Below are positions 46,914 to 57,347 of a DNA stretch of 64,000 nt, piece by piece. Origin of the DNA: Flavobacteriales bacterium UBA4110 (GTDB taxonomy: Bacteria; Bacteroidota; Bacteroidia; Flavobacteriales; Weeksellaceae); the NCBI GenBank assembly GCA_002383165.1, contig DFXK01000007.1, positions 32,339-96,338 of the forward strand, read 5' to 3'. Made by a program: the position numbers and the translations under genes. Position 1 is the stretch's first letter, and every line of letters begins with the position of its first letter. The notes under the pieces were generated by a model, which worked only from the letters and a program-made list of their open reading frames with translations, was not told where the DNA came from and ran no database searches.

Positions 46914-49900
46914 GTGTTAGATAAAATCATAAAATTTAGCATCAAGAACAAGATTGTCATTGGTATTATGACCTTGTTGTTGATTATATGGGGTATTTGG
47001 AGTGCAACCAAATTACCAATAGATGCTGTTCCCGATATTACAAATAATCAGGTACAAATAATTACAGTATGTCCAACTCTTGCGGGACAGGAAGTCGAAC
47101 AATTAGTAACATTTCCAATAGAACAAAGTATTGCAAACGTTCCAGATATTGAAGAAACTAGAAGTATTTCGAGATTTGGACTTTCTGTGATAACAGTTGT
47201 GTTCAAGGAAGATGTTGATATTTACTTTGCCCGCCAGTTGATTAGCGAGCAATTAAAACAGGCTGTAGAAGAGATTCCAAAAGGAGTCGGTACTCCGGAA
47301 ATGGCTCCTGTAAGTACGGGGTTAGGAGAAGTTTACCAATATATCCTACATCCAAAGAAAGGAAGTGAAAATAAATATACATCCAAGGAACTAAGAACAA
47401 TGCAGGATTGGATTGTTAGGAGGCAGCTTAATGGAACTCCGGGTGTGGCTGAGGTCAATAGTTTTGGTGGAGAATTAAAGCAATATGAAGTTGCAATAGA
47501 CCCGAATCGTCTTAAAGCGATGGATATTAGTATTACGGATATTTTCACTGCTTTAGAAAAAAATAATCAGAACACAGGTGGTGCGTATATAGATAAGAAG
47601 CCTAATGCCTATTTCATTCGTGGAATTGGTATTGTAACATCCTTAGAAGATGTTAAAAATATTCCTGTAAAAAACAATACCGGAAGTGTTCCTATTTTTA
47701 TCAAAGATGTAGCAGATGTTCAATTTGGTAAAGCGGTAAGATACGGAGCAATGACCTATAACGGAAAGGTAGATGCAGTTGGAGGTATTGTGATGATGCT
47801 GAAAGGTGCTAATAGTAATGAAGTAGTGAATAACATCAAGGATAAAATTCCTACAATTCAAAAGTCTCTTCCAAACGATATAGTAATAGAACCTTTTCTG
47901 GACAGAACCGATTTGGTAGGTAGAGCTATCAGTACAGTTGAGAAAAATTTAATTGAAGGAGCGCTAATCGTCATTTTTGTACTAGTTATTTTCTTAGGTA
48001 ATCTTAGAGCAGGTCTCATTGTGGCATCAGCCATTCCCCTTTCTCTTTTGTTCGCTCTGGGGATGATGAATGTTTTTGGCGTTAGTGCCAATCTGATGAG
48101 TTTGGGAGCAATCGATTTTGGATTGATTGTGGACGGTGCTGTAATTATTGTCGAAGCCACGCTTCATCACTTAGGTTTAAGGAAAAGCACCAAGATGCTG
48201 ACTCAATCTGAAATGGATGAAGAGGTTTTTCTTTCAGCGTCTAAAATTAGAAGCAGTGCTGCTTTTGGAGAGATTATCATCCTAATTGTTTACATCCCAA
48301 TTTTAACACTTGCAGGCGTAGAAGGAAAGATGTTTACTCCAATGGCAAAAACAGTTGGTTTTGCTATTCTTGGAGCATTGATTTTGTCTTTAACATATAT
48401 CCCTATGATGAGTGCTTTGTTCCTTTCAAAAAAAGTATCTCATAAAGAAACGTTCTCAGACAAGATGATGAATAAGTTGCAGAACATTTACCAACCGATG
48501 TTGGAAAAAGCGATTAGATTCAAATATTGGATAGTTGGAGCAACTCTATCATTGTTTGTTGTCAGCTTATTGATTTTCAAAAATATGGGTGGCGAGTTCA
48601 TCCCACAATTACAGGAAGGAGATTATGCCTTTCACTGCATTTTGCCACAAGGAAGTTCTCTTAGTCAGAGCATAGAAACATCTATGCAGGCATCCAGAAT
48701 TATTAAAGAATTTGATGAAGTTAAAATGGTTGTTGGAAAAACAGGTTCAGCAGAAGTTCCAACTGACCCTATGCCTCAAGAAGCTACGGATTTGATTGTA
48801 GTACTTAAACCTCAGGACGAATGGAAAACCAAGAAATCTTATGAAGAATTAGCAGATGAAATCAGTGAAAAATTAGAAGTAATTCCCGGTGTTTTCTTTG
48901 AAAAAAATCAACCAATCCAGATGCGTTTCAATGAATTGATGACTGGAATCAGACAAGATGTAGCGGTTAAGATTTTTGGAGAAAATCTAGATTCTTTAGC
49001 AATTTACGCAGATAAAGTTTCAAAGGTTATTCAGACGGTAGATGGAGCAACGTCTCCACAAATTGAAAGGGTAAGTGGTCTTACCCAAATCAATGTGGAA
49101 TATGACAGAACCAGAATGGCAAACTATGGATTGAATATCGAAGATGTTAATAATGCTCTGAGTACAGCTTTTGCAGGAAAATCAGCTGGGCAGGTTTTTG
49201 AAAATGAAAGGAGATTTGATTTAGTGGTAAGATTAGACAGTCTTCACAGAACCAATATGGATGATGTCAATACTCTAATGATTTCCACCAATTCCGGAGC
49301 GCAGATTCCTCTTTCTCAAGTTGCAAATATTAGCTATAAATTGGGGCCGGCTCAAATCAGCCGTGAAGAAGGAAAAAGAAGAATTGTAATTGGTTTCAAT
49401 GTGAAAGGTCGTGATGTAGAAAGTGTTGTGAATGATATTCAGCAAAAGCTGGATAAGCAGATAAAACTGCCTTCAGGATACTATTTCACTTACGGAGGTC
49501 AGTTTGAAAATCTACAGGCTGCAAGTAAAAGGTTGTTGATTGCTGTTCCGGTTTCTCTCTTACTCATTTTTATGCTATTGTATTTTACATTCAGTTCTTT
49601 CAAACAAGCAGGATTAATATTTACGGCAATTCCGATGAGTGCAATAGGAGGTGTATTCGCATTAGTCATAAGAGATATGCCATTCAGTATCAGCGCAGGA
49701 ATTGGATTCATCGCATTGTTTGGTGTTGCTGTTCTCAACGGTATAGTACTGATTGGAACTATCAACCAATTGGAAAAAGATGGAGAAACTGATGTTTTAA
49801 AAAGAGTGATGGAAGGAACTAAGACAAGGCTTCGTCCGGTATTGATGACTGCTGCAGTAGCCTCTTTAGGATTTTTACCAATGGCTATCTCTACAGGAGC

Positions 49901-51275
49901 AGGTGCTGAAGTACAAAAACCTTTGGCAACTGTAGTCATCGGAGGATTGGTTACAGCGACTTTCCTTACATTATTCGTTTTGCCGATGTTATACATTATT
50001 TTTAATACAAAAATTAACAGAAGAAAATTGAAGGTAAAACCTTTGACGACTGTTATAATTTTTGGAATGCTGATGTTTGGTCAGACTCTTACAGCGCAAA
50101 GCAGAGCATTGTCTATAGAGCAGGCGACACAGATAGCTTTGGAAAATAATGACCAGATAAAATCAAAAGATTTGGACATCAAAGTTAGTGAAGCATTGAA
50201 GCCAACAGCGAACGAACTGCCTAAAATGAATTTTGATGCGTTACTTGGTCAGTACAATAGCCCAAAGTTCGACCAGTCATTTTCCATTTCGCAAAATATT
50301 CCGTTTCCGACTTTATTTAAAGCAAGAAAAGAACTTATTGCAGAAGAAATCAAAGCAAAGCAGATTGATAAAGCTGTTTCTGCGAACGAACTCGCTAAAC
50401 AGGTAAGAACCTATTATTATCAGATTGAATATTTACAATATAACCAATCACAACTTTCTTATCTGGATAGTTTGTATCAGGATTTTATAAGGATTGCAAC
50501 TGTTAGATTCAAAGCAGGAGATATCAAGAAAATTGAAATCAACACGGCTGAAACACAAAGGGGTGAAATCAATCTTCTACTCAACCAAAACAAGGTTTAT
50601 CTCAGCAATGCTTATCAAAATCTAAAAATTTTATTGAATACTAAAGATGAATTTCAGATTTCAGCTAATAGAAATTATGAGCCGTTAAAAGCAGAGTATA
50701 TTTTGGATAGTACAGCTCTTGCTAATCATCCAACCGTGAGAGCTTTTTATCAGCAAATGGAAATTGCAGAAAAAAATAAAGCAGTACAAAAGTCTCAAGG
50801 TATGCCGGAATTTAATATTGGATATACGAATCAATCGTTAATTGGTTTTCACACTGCCAACGGTCAGGAAAAATTTTATAATGCTGGAAATCGATTCAGT
50901 AGCGTAGGCTTAGGTGTCGCTATTCCTCTGACTTTCGGAGCAACAAAAGCAAGAGTTCAGTCTCTGGAATATGAAAAGCAAGCGGCAGAGACTAATGCAA
51001 AGTTTCAACAGAAGCAGTTGTCAGTACAGTTGGAGAATATGCTGAGTCAGTACCAGCAGAATGTTTTACAATATGATTATTATGTAAAGCAAGCTTTGCC
51101 AAATGCCGAAAAAATTGTGAAAGCAGGACAGCTTGGTTACAAGACAGGAGAAATCTCTTACGTGGAATATCTTTTTGCTTTACAGACAGCAACCAATATT
51201 CAATTAAAATACCTTGAGTCCATCCAACAGGTCAATCAAGCTGTAATTACTATTAATTCATTAATCAATAAATAA
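46914..51275 (+). CDS. czcA: CzcA-CzcC fusion, heavy-metal RND efflux pump with outer-membrane factor
   Basis: A 1453-residue protein starting with GTG. Residues about 1-1035 are a heavy-metal RND transporter: LPIDAVPDITNNQVQI at the N-terminus and AIDFGLIVDGAVIIVE in TM4 with the proton-relay acids. From about 1043 a hydrophobic signal-like segment (ending LTAQ) leads into a TolC/CzcC-like outer-membrane factor with coiled-coil repeats. This fusion is widespread in Bacteroidota. It exports divalent metals such as Co, Zn or Cd with CzcB; how the fused outer-membrane part is processed is unknown. Followed by czcB after 1 base. Confidence 0.93.
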   Translation: MLDKIIKFSIKNKIVIGIMTLLLIIWGIWSATKLPIDAVPDITNNQVQIITVCPTLAGQEVEQLVTFPIEQSIANVPDIEETRSISRFGLSVITVVFKEDVDIYFARQLISEQLKQAVEEIPKGVGTPEMAPVSTGLGEVYQYILHPKKGSENKYTSKELRTMQDWIVRRQLNGTPGVAEVNSFGGELKQYEVAIDPNRLKAMDISITDIFTALEKNNQNTGGAYIDKKPNAYFIRGIGIVTSLEDVKNIPVKNNTGSVPIFIKDVADVQFGKAVRYGAMTYNGKVDAVGGIVMMLKGANSNEVVNNIKDKIPTIQKSLPNDIVIEPFLDRTDLVGRAISTVEKNLIEGALIVIFVLVIFLGNLRAGLIVASAIPLSLLFALGMMNVFGVSANLMSLGAIDFGLIVDGAVIIVEATLHHLGLRKSTKMLTQSEMDEEVFLSASKIRSSAAFGEIIILIVYIPILTLAGVEGKMFTPMAKTVGFAILGALILSLTYIPMMSALFLSKKVSHKETFSDKMMNKLQNIYQPMLEKAIRFKYWIVGATLSLFVVSLLIFKNMGGEFIPQLQEGDYAFHCILPQGSSLSQSIETSMQASRIIKEFDEVKMVVGKTGSAEVPTDPMPQEATDLIVVLKPQDEWKTKKSYEELADEISEKLEVIPGVFFEKNQPIQMRFNELMTGIRQDVAVKIFGENLDSLAIYADKVSKVIQTVDGATSPQIERVSGLTQINVEYDRTRMANYGLNIEDVNNALSTAFAGKSAGQVFENERRFDLVVRLDSLHRTNMDDVNTLMISTNSGAQIPLSQVANISYKLGPAQISREEGKRRIVIGFNVKGRDVESVVNDIQQKLDKQIKLPSGYYFTYGGQFENLQAASKRLLIAVPVSLLLIFMLLYFTFSSFKQAGLIFTAIPMSAIGGVFALVIRDMPFSISAGIGFIALFGVAVLNGIVLIGTINQLEKDGETDVLKRVMEGTKTRLRPVLMTAAVASLGFLPMAISTGAGAEVQKPLATVVIGGLVTATFLTLFVLPMLYIIFNTKINRRKLKVKPLTTVIIFGMLMFGQTLTAQSRALSIEQATQIALENNDQIKSKDLDIKVSEALKPTANELPKMNFDALLGQYNSPKFDQSFSISQNIPFPTLFKARKELIAEEIKAKQIDKAVSANELAKQVRTYYYQIEYLQYNQSQLSYLDSLYQDFIRIATVRFKAGDIKKIEINTAETQRGEINLLLNQNKVYLSNAYQNLKILLNTKDEFQISANRNYEPLKAEYILDSTALANHPTVRAFYQQMEIAEKNKAVQKSQGMPEFNIGYTNQSLIGFHTANGQEKFYNAGNRFSSVGLGVAIPLTFGATKARVQSLEYEKQAAETNAKFQQKQLSVQLENMLSQYQQNVLQYDYYVKQALPNAEKIVKAGQLGYKTGEISYVEYLFALQTATNIQLKYLESIQQVNQAVITINSLINK

Positions 51276-51276
51276 A

Positions 51277-52530
51277 ATGATGATAAAAGGAAAAATCATA
51301 TATATCGCACTAATTTCTGTCTTACTTGCTAGTTGTGAGAAAAAAGAAGAAGCTGCCACAGAGAATGCCGAAAAAGTATCTCAAGAAAGCACTCACGAAG
51401 AAGCACCTCAAACAATCGCCTCTCTAACTGAGGAGCAGATAAAAGCGGTAGGTATTACATTAGGCAAAGTAGAAATGAAAGAATTGACCTCTACTATCAA
51501 AGCTAATGGAGCGTTGCGTGTTCCCAACAATAATAAAGCAACTGTAACATCGCTTTATGGAGGTGTCATCAAAACACTAAATGTACAGATTGGAGATTAC
51601 ATCAAGAAAGGACAGGTCATTGCTACCATCTCTAATCCAGAATACATCCAGTTGCAGGAACAATATCTTACTGTAAACAACAGAATTATTTTTGCCGAAC
51701 AGGAATATAGAAGACAAAAAGAATTGTTTGATAATGATGCAGGAGCAAAGAAAAATCTTCAAAGTTCCGACGCTGAACTCAAAACATTGCGTACTCAAAG
51801 AGCATCATTGTTAAGACAACTTCAAATGATGGGCATCAATCCTGGAAAAATCAATAATGGTAATTTAAGAGCAGGATTGAGTATTACTTCTCCGATAAGT
51901 GGTACAATAAGTAATATCAATGCACAAATTGGAAGTTATGTAGATATTTCCGCACCTGTTGCTGAGGTTATAGACAACGGCTCGATTCATTTGGACTTAC
52001 AGGTTTTTGAAAAAGATTTACCGAAGATGCGAGTTGGTCAAATTGTTCATTTCAAATTGACCAACAATCCGGAAACCGAATATGATGCGAAAATATATAG
52101 CATTGGCTCATCATTCGAAAATGACAGTAAAACAATTTCAGTTCATTGTGCTGTAACTGGTAACAAAGCTGGGTTGATTGATGGAATGAACATCACAGGG
52201 ATTGTAAGTCTTGATAAAAGCACAACACCAGCAGTTCCAGATGAAGCCATCGTTGAAGCTGACGGAAAATATTATGTTTTCGTAAAAACCAACAAAAAGA
52301 TTGAAGAACATAATGAAGCGGAAGGCGAACACGCAAATGAAAAGAAGATATCAGAAAAAGAATCAAAAACGATAAATTTTGAAAAAACTGAAGTTGTTAA
52401 AGGCTCTTCTGATATGGGTTATACTGCAATTACTACAGTAAATGCAATTCCTGCAAATATTGATATAGTAATAAAAGGAACATTTTTTGTGAATGCTAAA
52501 TTATCTAATGCTGGAGAACACGAACATTAA
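51277..52530 (+). CDS. czcB: CzcB-like periplasmic adaptor lipoprotein
   Basis: A 417-residue membrane-fusion protein with a lipoprotein signal (LLASC near residues 16-20), a lipoyl/barrel-sandwich region (NNKATVTSLYGGVI and ISPISGTIS-like TSPISGTISNINAQ) and a coiled coil at about 125-185. His and Glu clusters near 340-355 and at the very C-terminus (GEHEH) may bind metal. It links the RND pump to the outer-membrane factor. Confidence 0.92.
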   Translation: MMIKGKIIYIALISVLLASCEKKEEAATENAEKVSQESTHEEAPQTIASLTEEQIKAVGITLGKVEMKELTSTIKANGALRVPNNNKATVTSLYGGVIKTLNVQIGDYIKKGQVIATISNPEYIQLQEQYLTVNNRIIFAEQEYRRQKELFDNDAGAKKNLQSSDAELKTLRTQRASLLRQLQMMGINPGKINNGNLRAGLSITSPISGTISNINAQIGSYVDISAPVAEVIDNGSIHLDLQVFEKDLPKMRVGQIVHFKLTNNPETEYDAKIYSIGSSFENDSKTISVHCAVTGNKAGLIDGMNITGIVSLDKSTTPAVPDEAIVEADGKYYVFVKTNKKIEEHNEAEGEHANEKKISEKESKTINFEKTEVVKGSSDMGYTAITTVNAIPANIDIVIKGTFFVNAKLSNAGEHEH

Positions 52531-52551
52531 CTAATTTCTAAAATATTAAAA

Positions 52552-53288
52552 ATGGCTTTAAAAGAAGAACTTGAAAAACAAGGAAATTGGCTTTTCAGAT
52601 ACAGAAGTTTCTTACCACTTATAGTTTTGGTTGTTGGTTTAGCGGTTTTAGTCCAAACTAGTTTAAAAAAAGAAAGTTTTGATTGTTCAATTTACTATGA
52701 ACTGTTTTGTCTGTTTGTAAGCATCATTGGTTTGGGAATAAGAATTTATACCGTAGGTTTTACACCTAAGAACACTTCCGGAAGAAATACAAAAGAAGGT
52801 CAGGTTGCAGATAAACTTAACACTACGGGTATTTATAGTATTGTTAGAAATCCACTTTATTTAGGAAACTTTTTTATGTGGCTTGGCTTGGGAATGTTTA
52901 CTGAAAATGTTTGGTTCATTATTTCCTTTATTTTTTTTATTGGATTTACTACGAGCGAATCATCTTTGCTGAAGAGCAATTTTTGGAAAGAAAATTTGGA
53001 AATTATTACAGTTCTTGGGCAGAAAAAGTTCCTGTATTTATTCCTAATTTATCATTGTTTAAAAATAACGAGTTGACTTTCAGTGTTCAAAAAGTATTAC
53101 TGAAAGAGAAAAACGGACTCTTTGCACTGTTTTTAATCTTTACAGTTTTTGATTTAATCGGAGAAACTATTCAGAATCACGGTCATTATAATTTCATTTT
53201 TATAGTTGGTGGTTTTGTAACTATGATGCTATATGTGGCATTGAAAATTGTAAAGACCAGAACTGCTTTTCTTAAAAATAACAGATAA
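52552..53288 (+). pseudogene. Isoprenylcysteine methyltransferase-like membrane protein, frameshifted
   Basis: The first frame (52552-53076) gives three to four membrane segments and TGIYSIVRNPLYLGNFFMWL, the ICMT/PEMT-like AdoMet motif. After a run of eight T at 52931-52938 the correct reading moves to the second frame (from about 52911), with FWIYYERIIFAEEQFLERKF and a C-terminal membrane pair to 53288. Joined, it is about 245 residues. Proteins of this type accompany metal-efflux genes in Bacteroidota. A single homopolymer lesion may be a true mutation, slippage or a sequencing error. Confidence 0.75.
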
Positions 53289-53314
53289 AATCAAATTTCA
53301 AAACACATAAAGTT

Positions 53315-54193
53315 ATGCTACTCAACAAAAGAATTTCAATTGGATACTTTGTTCGTCAAATCAAATTTCAAATTTTACTTATTGTATTGTTTGCCTTTGT
53401 AATGGGCTTTTTGGATGATATTGCAGTGTTTAAGAATATTTCGATTCCATTAAGTATTCCAGCACTTCTGGGTACGGCAGTTTCCCTGCTTCTAGCTTTT
53501 AGAACTGCACAATCGTATGAGAGATGGTGGGAAGCACGAACGGTTTGGGGGGCTATTGTGAATGACTCAAGGTCTTTGATAAGATTGGTTAAACAATTTG
53601 CCACCAATAATGATAGAGAGACGAAGATATTCGCTGAAAGACAGATTATTTGGGTTTATGCTTTAGGTGAAGCTTTAAGAAAACAGACTTTTTCAAATAG
53701 AGTAAAAGAATACTTGCAGTCACATCAAATTGTGGCTGCGAATATTCCTAATGCTTTACTTGATGAACACTCGAATCAAATCAGGAAAATTGCACAAGAA
53801 GGACATATTTCTGATTTTAAAGAAATTCAAATGAATGAGGTTGTTATGAGACTATGCGATAGTATGGGGAAATGTGAAAGATTGAAGAATACAGTATTTC
53901 CTAGAGCATACAGTATTTTGCTTCATACATTGATTTACGTGTTTGCATTTCTACTTCCTTTTGGGTTAGAAGATTCTCAATTAACGGTTGAGATTGCAAC
54001 AACGATAATAGTTCCAATCATCTTCATTGCCATAGAAAAGACCGCAATCATAATGCAAGACCCATTTGAAAATACACCAGTTGATACCCCAATGACATCT
54101 TTGGCTCAAACTATAGAAATCAATATTCTTCAAATGATTGGCGAAGTAAACGTGCCAACAAAGAAAGAAAACACAAATTATTACGAAATGTAA
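53315..54193 (+). CDS. Bestrophin-family channel (UPF0187)
   Basis: A 292-residue membrane protein. The N-terminal membrane segment is followed by LLAFRTAQSYERWWEARTVWG, the bestrophin signature, and it ends with cytoplasmic DPFENTPVDTPM, also conserved. Bacterial homologues form pentameric ion channels. In this cassette it may adjust charge during metal export; that is inference. Confidence 0.88.
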   Translation: MLLNKRISIGYFVRQIKFQILLIVLFAFVMGFLDDIAVFKNISIPLSIPALLGTAVSLLLAFRTAQSYERWWEARTVWGAIVNDSRSLIRLVKQFATNNDRETKIFAERQIIWVYALGEALRKQTFSNRVKEYLQSHQIVAANIPNALLDEHSNQIRKIAQEGHISDFKEIQMNEVVMRLCDSMGKCERLKNTVFPRAYSILLHTLIYVFAFLLPFGLEDSQLTVEIATTIIVPIIFIAIEKTAIIMQDPFENTPVDTPMTSLAQTIEINILQMIGEVNVPTKKENTNYYEM

Positions 54194-54219
54194 ATAGTAA
54201 CCAATAATCATTAAATATT

Positions 54220-56256
54220 ATGGAACATAAACATCAATATGATTCTAACGGAAAACAACTATGTTGTTCCCCTCAAGAAGAAAAAATAGATAAAAATGCA
54301 AACAAGCTTTTAAAAGAAGAAAAGCACAGCTCAGAAGATGGACATAGTCACGGTCATAGCGACGATGATGGTCACGACCACGGAAGTACGGATAAAACTA
54401 CATTTGAAATGTTTTTGCCAGCCATTATTTCCTTAACTATTTTGTTAGCGGGGATAGGAATGGATAATTTCTTTCCACAACAATGGTTTACTGGATGGGT
54501 AAGAATTGTCTGGTATGCCGCAGCTTATGCACCTGTAGGCTTACCAGTATTGAAAGAAGCATACGAAAGTATTATGAAAGGTGATGTGTTTTCAGAATTT
54601 TTCCTGATGAGTATTGCAACCATCGGAGCATTTATAATAGGAGAATATCCGGAAGGAGTTGCAGTAATGCTGTTCTATGCAGTAGGAGAAGTTTTTCAAA
54701 CTTTGGCAGTTACTAGAGCAAAAAGTAATATCAAAGCTTTGCTGGACCAAAGACCGGATGAGGTTACCATTTTAGAAAATAATACTCCCAAGACAATTAA
54801 AGCAAAAGAAGCAAAAATCGGAGATATTATTCAATTGAAATCAGGCGAAAAACTGGCTTTAGACGGAGAATTGATAAGTGATTCTGCATCATTCAACACC
54901 GCTGCTTTAACAGGCGAAAGTAAACCCGATACTAAAAATAAGGGCGAAGTTGTTCTGGCAGGGATGATTAATCTACAAACTGTAGCCCAGATTAAAATTA
55001 CTACAGCATATGAAGACAGCAAGTTAAGTAAGATTCTTGAATTGGTTCAGAACGCGACTTCACAAAAAGCACCAACAGAACTTTTCATCAGAAAATTTGC
55101 AAGAATTTATACGCCAATAGTTGTTGTATTAGCTATTCTTATATGTGTAGTACCTTATTTTTTTGTAGATAATTACATATTTAGGGATTGGTTGTACAGA
55201 GCATTGATTTTCTTAGTGATTTCTTGTCCTTGTGCGTTGGTAATTTCAATTCCATTAGGCTATTTTGGGGGAATCGGAGCAGCTTCCCGCAATGGAATTT
55301 TATTTAAAGGAAGTAATTTCTTGGATAAGATTGCAGAAATCCAAAACGTTGTGATGGATAAAACCGGAACAATGACGGAAGGCGTGTTTGAAGTCCAAGA
55401 AGTGAATATCAATCCTGCTTTTGACAAAACTGAACTACTTCAAATGGTCAATACATTGGAAAGTAATAGTACACATCCTGTAGCGACAGCTATTCATCAA
55501 TATGTTGGAGAAATAAATCAGTCCCTAAACTTTCAGAACGTTGAAGAAATAGCAGGACACGGTCTGAAAGCAAACGTAAAAGGTGATGAACTGTTGGTAG
55601 GGAATTTTAAGTTAATGGATAAATTTAATGTTAATTACGATATTAATCCTGCTGATATTATTTATACAGTTATTGCAATAGCTTATCAGGGGAAATTTGC
55701 GGGTTATATTACCATTGCTGACAGTATCAAAGAAGATGCAAAACTGACAGTAGAAAAACTGCACAATCTAAATGTAAAAGCCACAATGTTGAGTGGAGAT
55801 AAAGGTACAGTAGTAAAATATGTAGCGCAACAATTGGGAATTGATAATGCTTTCGGAGACTTACTTCCGGAGGATAAAGTAAATAAAGTCAAAGAAATAA
55901 AATCTAAGAATGAAAGTGTAGCATTTGTTGGAGATGGTGTCAATGATGCGCCTGTGGTTGCTTTAAGTGATGTAGGTATTGCTATGGGAGGTTTGGGAAG
56001 TGATGCTACTATAGAAACAGCCGATGTGGTAATTCAGGATGACAGACCGTCTAAAATCCCAATGGCAATTAATATTGGAAAGAAGACAAAACAAATTGTC
56101 TGGCAGAATATTATTCTTGCTTTTGTTGTGAAAGCAATCGTTTTGGTTTTGGGAGCAGGTGGACTAGCTACAATGTGGGAAGCTGTTTTTGCAGATGTTG
56201 GTGTAGCATTATTAGCAATCTTAAATGCTGTGAGAATTCAAAAAATGAAGTTTTAA
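54220..56256 (+). CDS. Heavy-metal P1B-type ATPase (ZntA/CadA-like)
   Basis: A 678-residue exporter. The N-terminal 60 residues are His/Asp/Cys-rich (LCCSPQ; HSHGHSDDDGHDHG) and replace a classic HMA domain. Core motifs: TALTGES-like AALTGESKP, SCPCALVIS near residue 336 (metal site), DKTGTMTEG near 380 (phosphorylated Asp) and GDGVNDAPVVALSDVG. The CPC motif and context suggest Zn, Cd or Pb export from the cytoplasm. Complete. Confidence 0.93.
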   Translation: MEHKHQYDSNGKQLCCSPQEEKIDKNANKLLKEEKHSSEDGHSHGHSDDDGHDHGSTDKTTFEMFLPAIISLTILLAGIGMDNFFPQQWFTGWVRIVWYAAAYAPVGLPVLKEAYESIMKGDVFSEFFLMSIATIGAFIIGEYPEGVAVMLFYAVGEVFQTLAVTRAKSNIKALLDQRPDEVTILENNTPKTIKAKEAKIGDIIQLKSGEKLALDGELISDSASFNTAALTGESKPDTKNKGEVVLAGMINLQTVAQIKITTAYEDSKLSKILELVQNATSQKAPTELFIRKFARIYTPIVVVLAILICVVPYFFVDNYIFRDWLYRALIFLVISCPCALVISIPLGYFGGIGAASRNGILFKGSNFLDKIAEIQNVVMDKTGTMTEGVFEVQEVNINPAFDKTELLQMVNTLESNSTHPVATAIHQYVGEINQSLNFQNVEEIAGHGLKANVKGDELLVGNFKLMDKFNVNYDINPADIIYTVIAIAYQGKFAGYITIADSIKEDAKLTVEKLHNLNVKATMLSGDKGTVVKYVAQQLGIDNAFGDLLPEDKVNKVKEIKSKNESVAFVGDGVNDAPVVALSDVGIAMGGLGSDATIETADVVIQDDRPSKIPMAINIGKKTKQIVWQNIILAFVVKAIVLVLGAGGLATMWEAVFADVGVALLAILNAVRIQKMKF

Positions 56257-56521
56257 TAATAAGAAATTGTATACAATTTTTTAAATACCAAATGGCATTG
56301 GTGGCATTTGGTATGTGTAAACTTTAGCAAAACTTATAAATAAAGAGTAGTGTCTATCTAACTTACACAGTTAGTTAGACATTACCAGAAAATATAAAAA
56401 TATTGTAGATATTATTACCTATGATAATTTGTTAGAGCGTTTATACTTTACAATTGAACAAATTCAAAAGATATAAACATCGTTTCTGTTCTCTTTAAAA
56501 ATCCATATTTAACTTATATTT
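56257..56521. other. Two hairpins between the metal cassette and R2
   Basis: ATACCAAATG at 56285-56294 pairs with CATTTGGTAT at 56305-56314, and GTCTATCTAACT at 56352-56363 pairs with AGTTAGTTAGAC at 56369-56380 with one mismatch. Neither has a proper T tract. They may be transcript ends or recombination-related structures. Nothing else is seen. Confidence 0.5.
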
Positions 56522-56870
56522 TTAGATGATATTGATTTTCGCAAGCTCTGCAAGTTTATTCAAATCCTCTACAAAATTTTTCGAAAAATGCACTGCCTCA
56601 CTTAAGGAGACAACTATTTTTTAGTTGTCTCTTTTTTATAACCATAAATATCTCTTTGTCAAGTCCTTATGATCTGACTTTTAGTGTTCGACATTTTAAA
56701 CGTAAAATGCTTAGTCTGTTTGAAAAAAACAGTCTGAAAGCGCCACAACTGGCATGTAATCTACAATCCTTAAGTGTTCGAAATCTCCTTAAGGTCAGAG
56801 CTTTGTCTCTCCTTTACTTATTGTAGGTTTTTCTATTAAGTATAGTAGTTCTGATATGATTTTAAATTTA
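56522..56870. repeat. Cassette-boundary repeat R2
   Basis: Second copy in the same orientation. The coding scrap on minus ends at 56522 (LSEAVHFSKNFVEDLNKLAE), the hairpin is GAGACAACT 56607-56615 with AGTTGTCTC 56623-56631 plus T tract, the CATTTT/AAAATG dyad follows, and the minus strand then gives KIISELLYLIEK, matching KTILELLYLIAK at the C-terminus of the recombinase at 60268. GTGTTCGA is at 56684 and 56774. R2 separates the metal and arsenic cassettes. Confidence 0.8.
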
Positions 56871-56963
56871 GTGATAGTTTTTTAAACAATAATTTGAGAT
56901 AAGGACACTAAAGACTTTGTATATTTTACAAAGGAAATGCTTTAATTTACTTGTGGATTTTAA

Positions 56964-56987
56964 TTATTATCGTAATATTGCAATATA
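56964..56987. promoter_or_regulatory. ArsR operator copy 1
   Basis: A 24-base site ending in the perfect 12-base palindrome ATATTGCAATAT (56975-56986) plus A. It is 13 bases before the arsR start, where an autorepressing ArsR would bind. A near-identical copy is at 57348-57371. Confidence 0.65.
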
Positions 56988-56999
56988 AAAATATAAATT

Positions 57000-57329
57000 A
57001 TGGGACTTACTAAAACTGAAATATTCACAGATGAGCAAAACAGTCTAGCTTCTCTCTTTAAAGTTTTGGCACATCCTGCAAGAATCGCAATCCTCCAATA
57101 CATCATTAATCAGAAAGCTTGTATCTGTAATGACCTAGTGGATGAACTTGGACTGGCACAGGCAACTATCTCTCAACATTTGAAAGAACTGAAAAGTATC
57201 GGGATTATTCAAGGGACTATCGAAGGAAAATCTGTTTGCTATTGTATCGAAGATAAAAAATGGAAAGAGATTCAAGGATTGTTCAATCAATTTTTTGAAC
57301 AAGATGTAAAAGTTGGGCAATGTTGCTAA
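57000..57329 (+). CDS. arsR: ArsR-family arsenic-responsive repressor
   Basis: A 109-residue winged-helix repressor. ACICNDLVDELGLAQATISQ contains the metal-sensing Cys-x-Cys at the recognition region, followed by HLKELKSIGII, the DNA-reading helix; the tail ends QCC. Arsenite binding should release the operator copies before and after the gene. It leads the arsenic cassette bounded by R2 and R3. Confidence 0.92.
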   Translation: MGLTKTEIFTDEQNSLASLFKVLAHPARIAILQYIINQKACICNDLVDELGLAQATISQHLKELKSIGIIQGTIEGKSVCYCIEDKKWKEIQGLFNQFFEQDVKVGQCC

Positions 57330-57347
57330 CAACTTTTTTTATAATCT

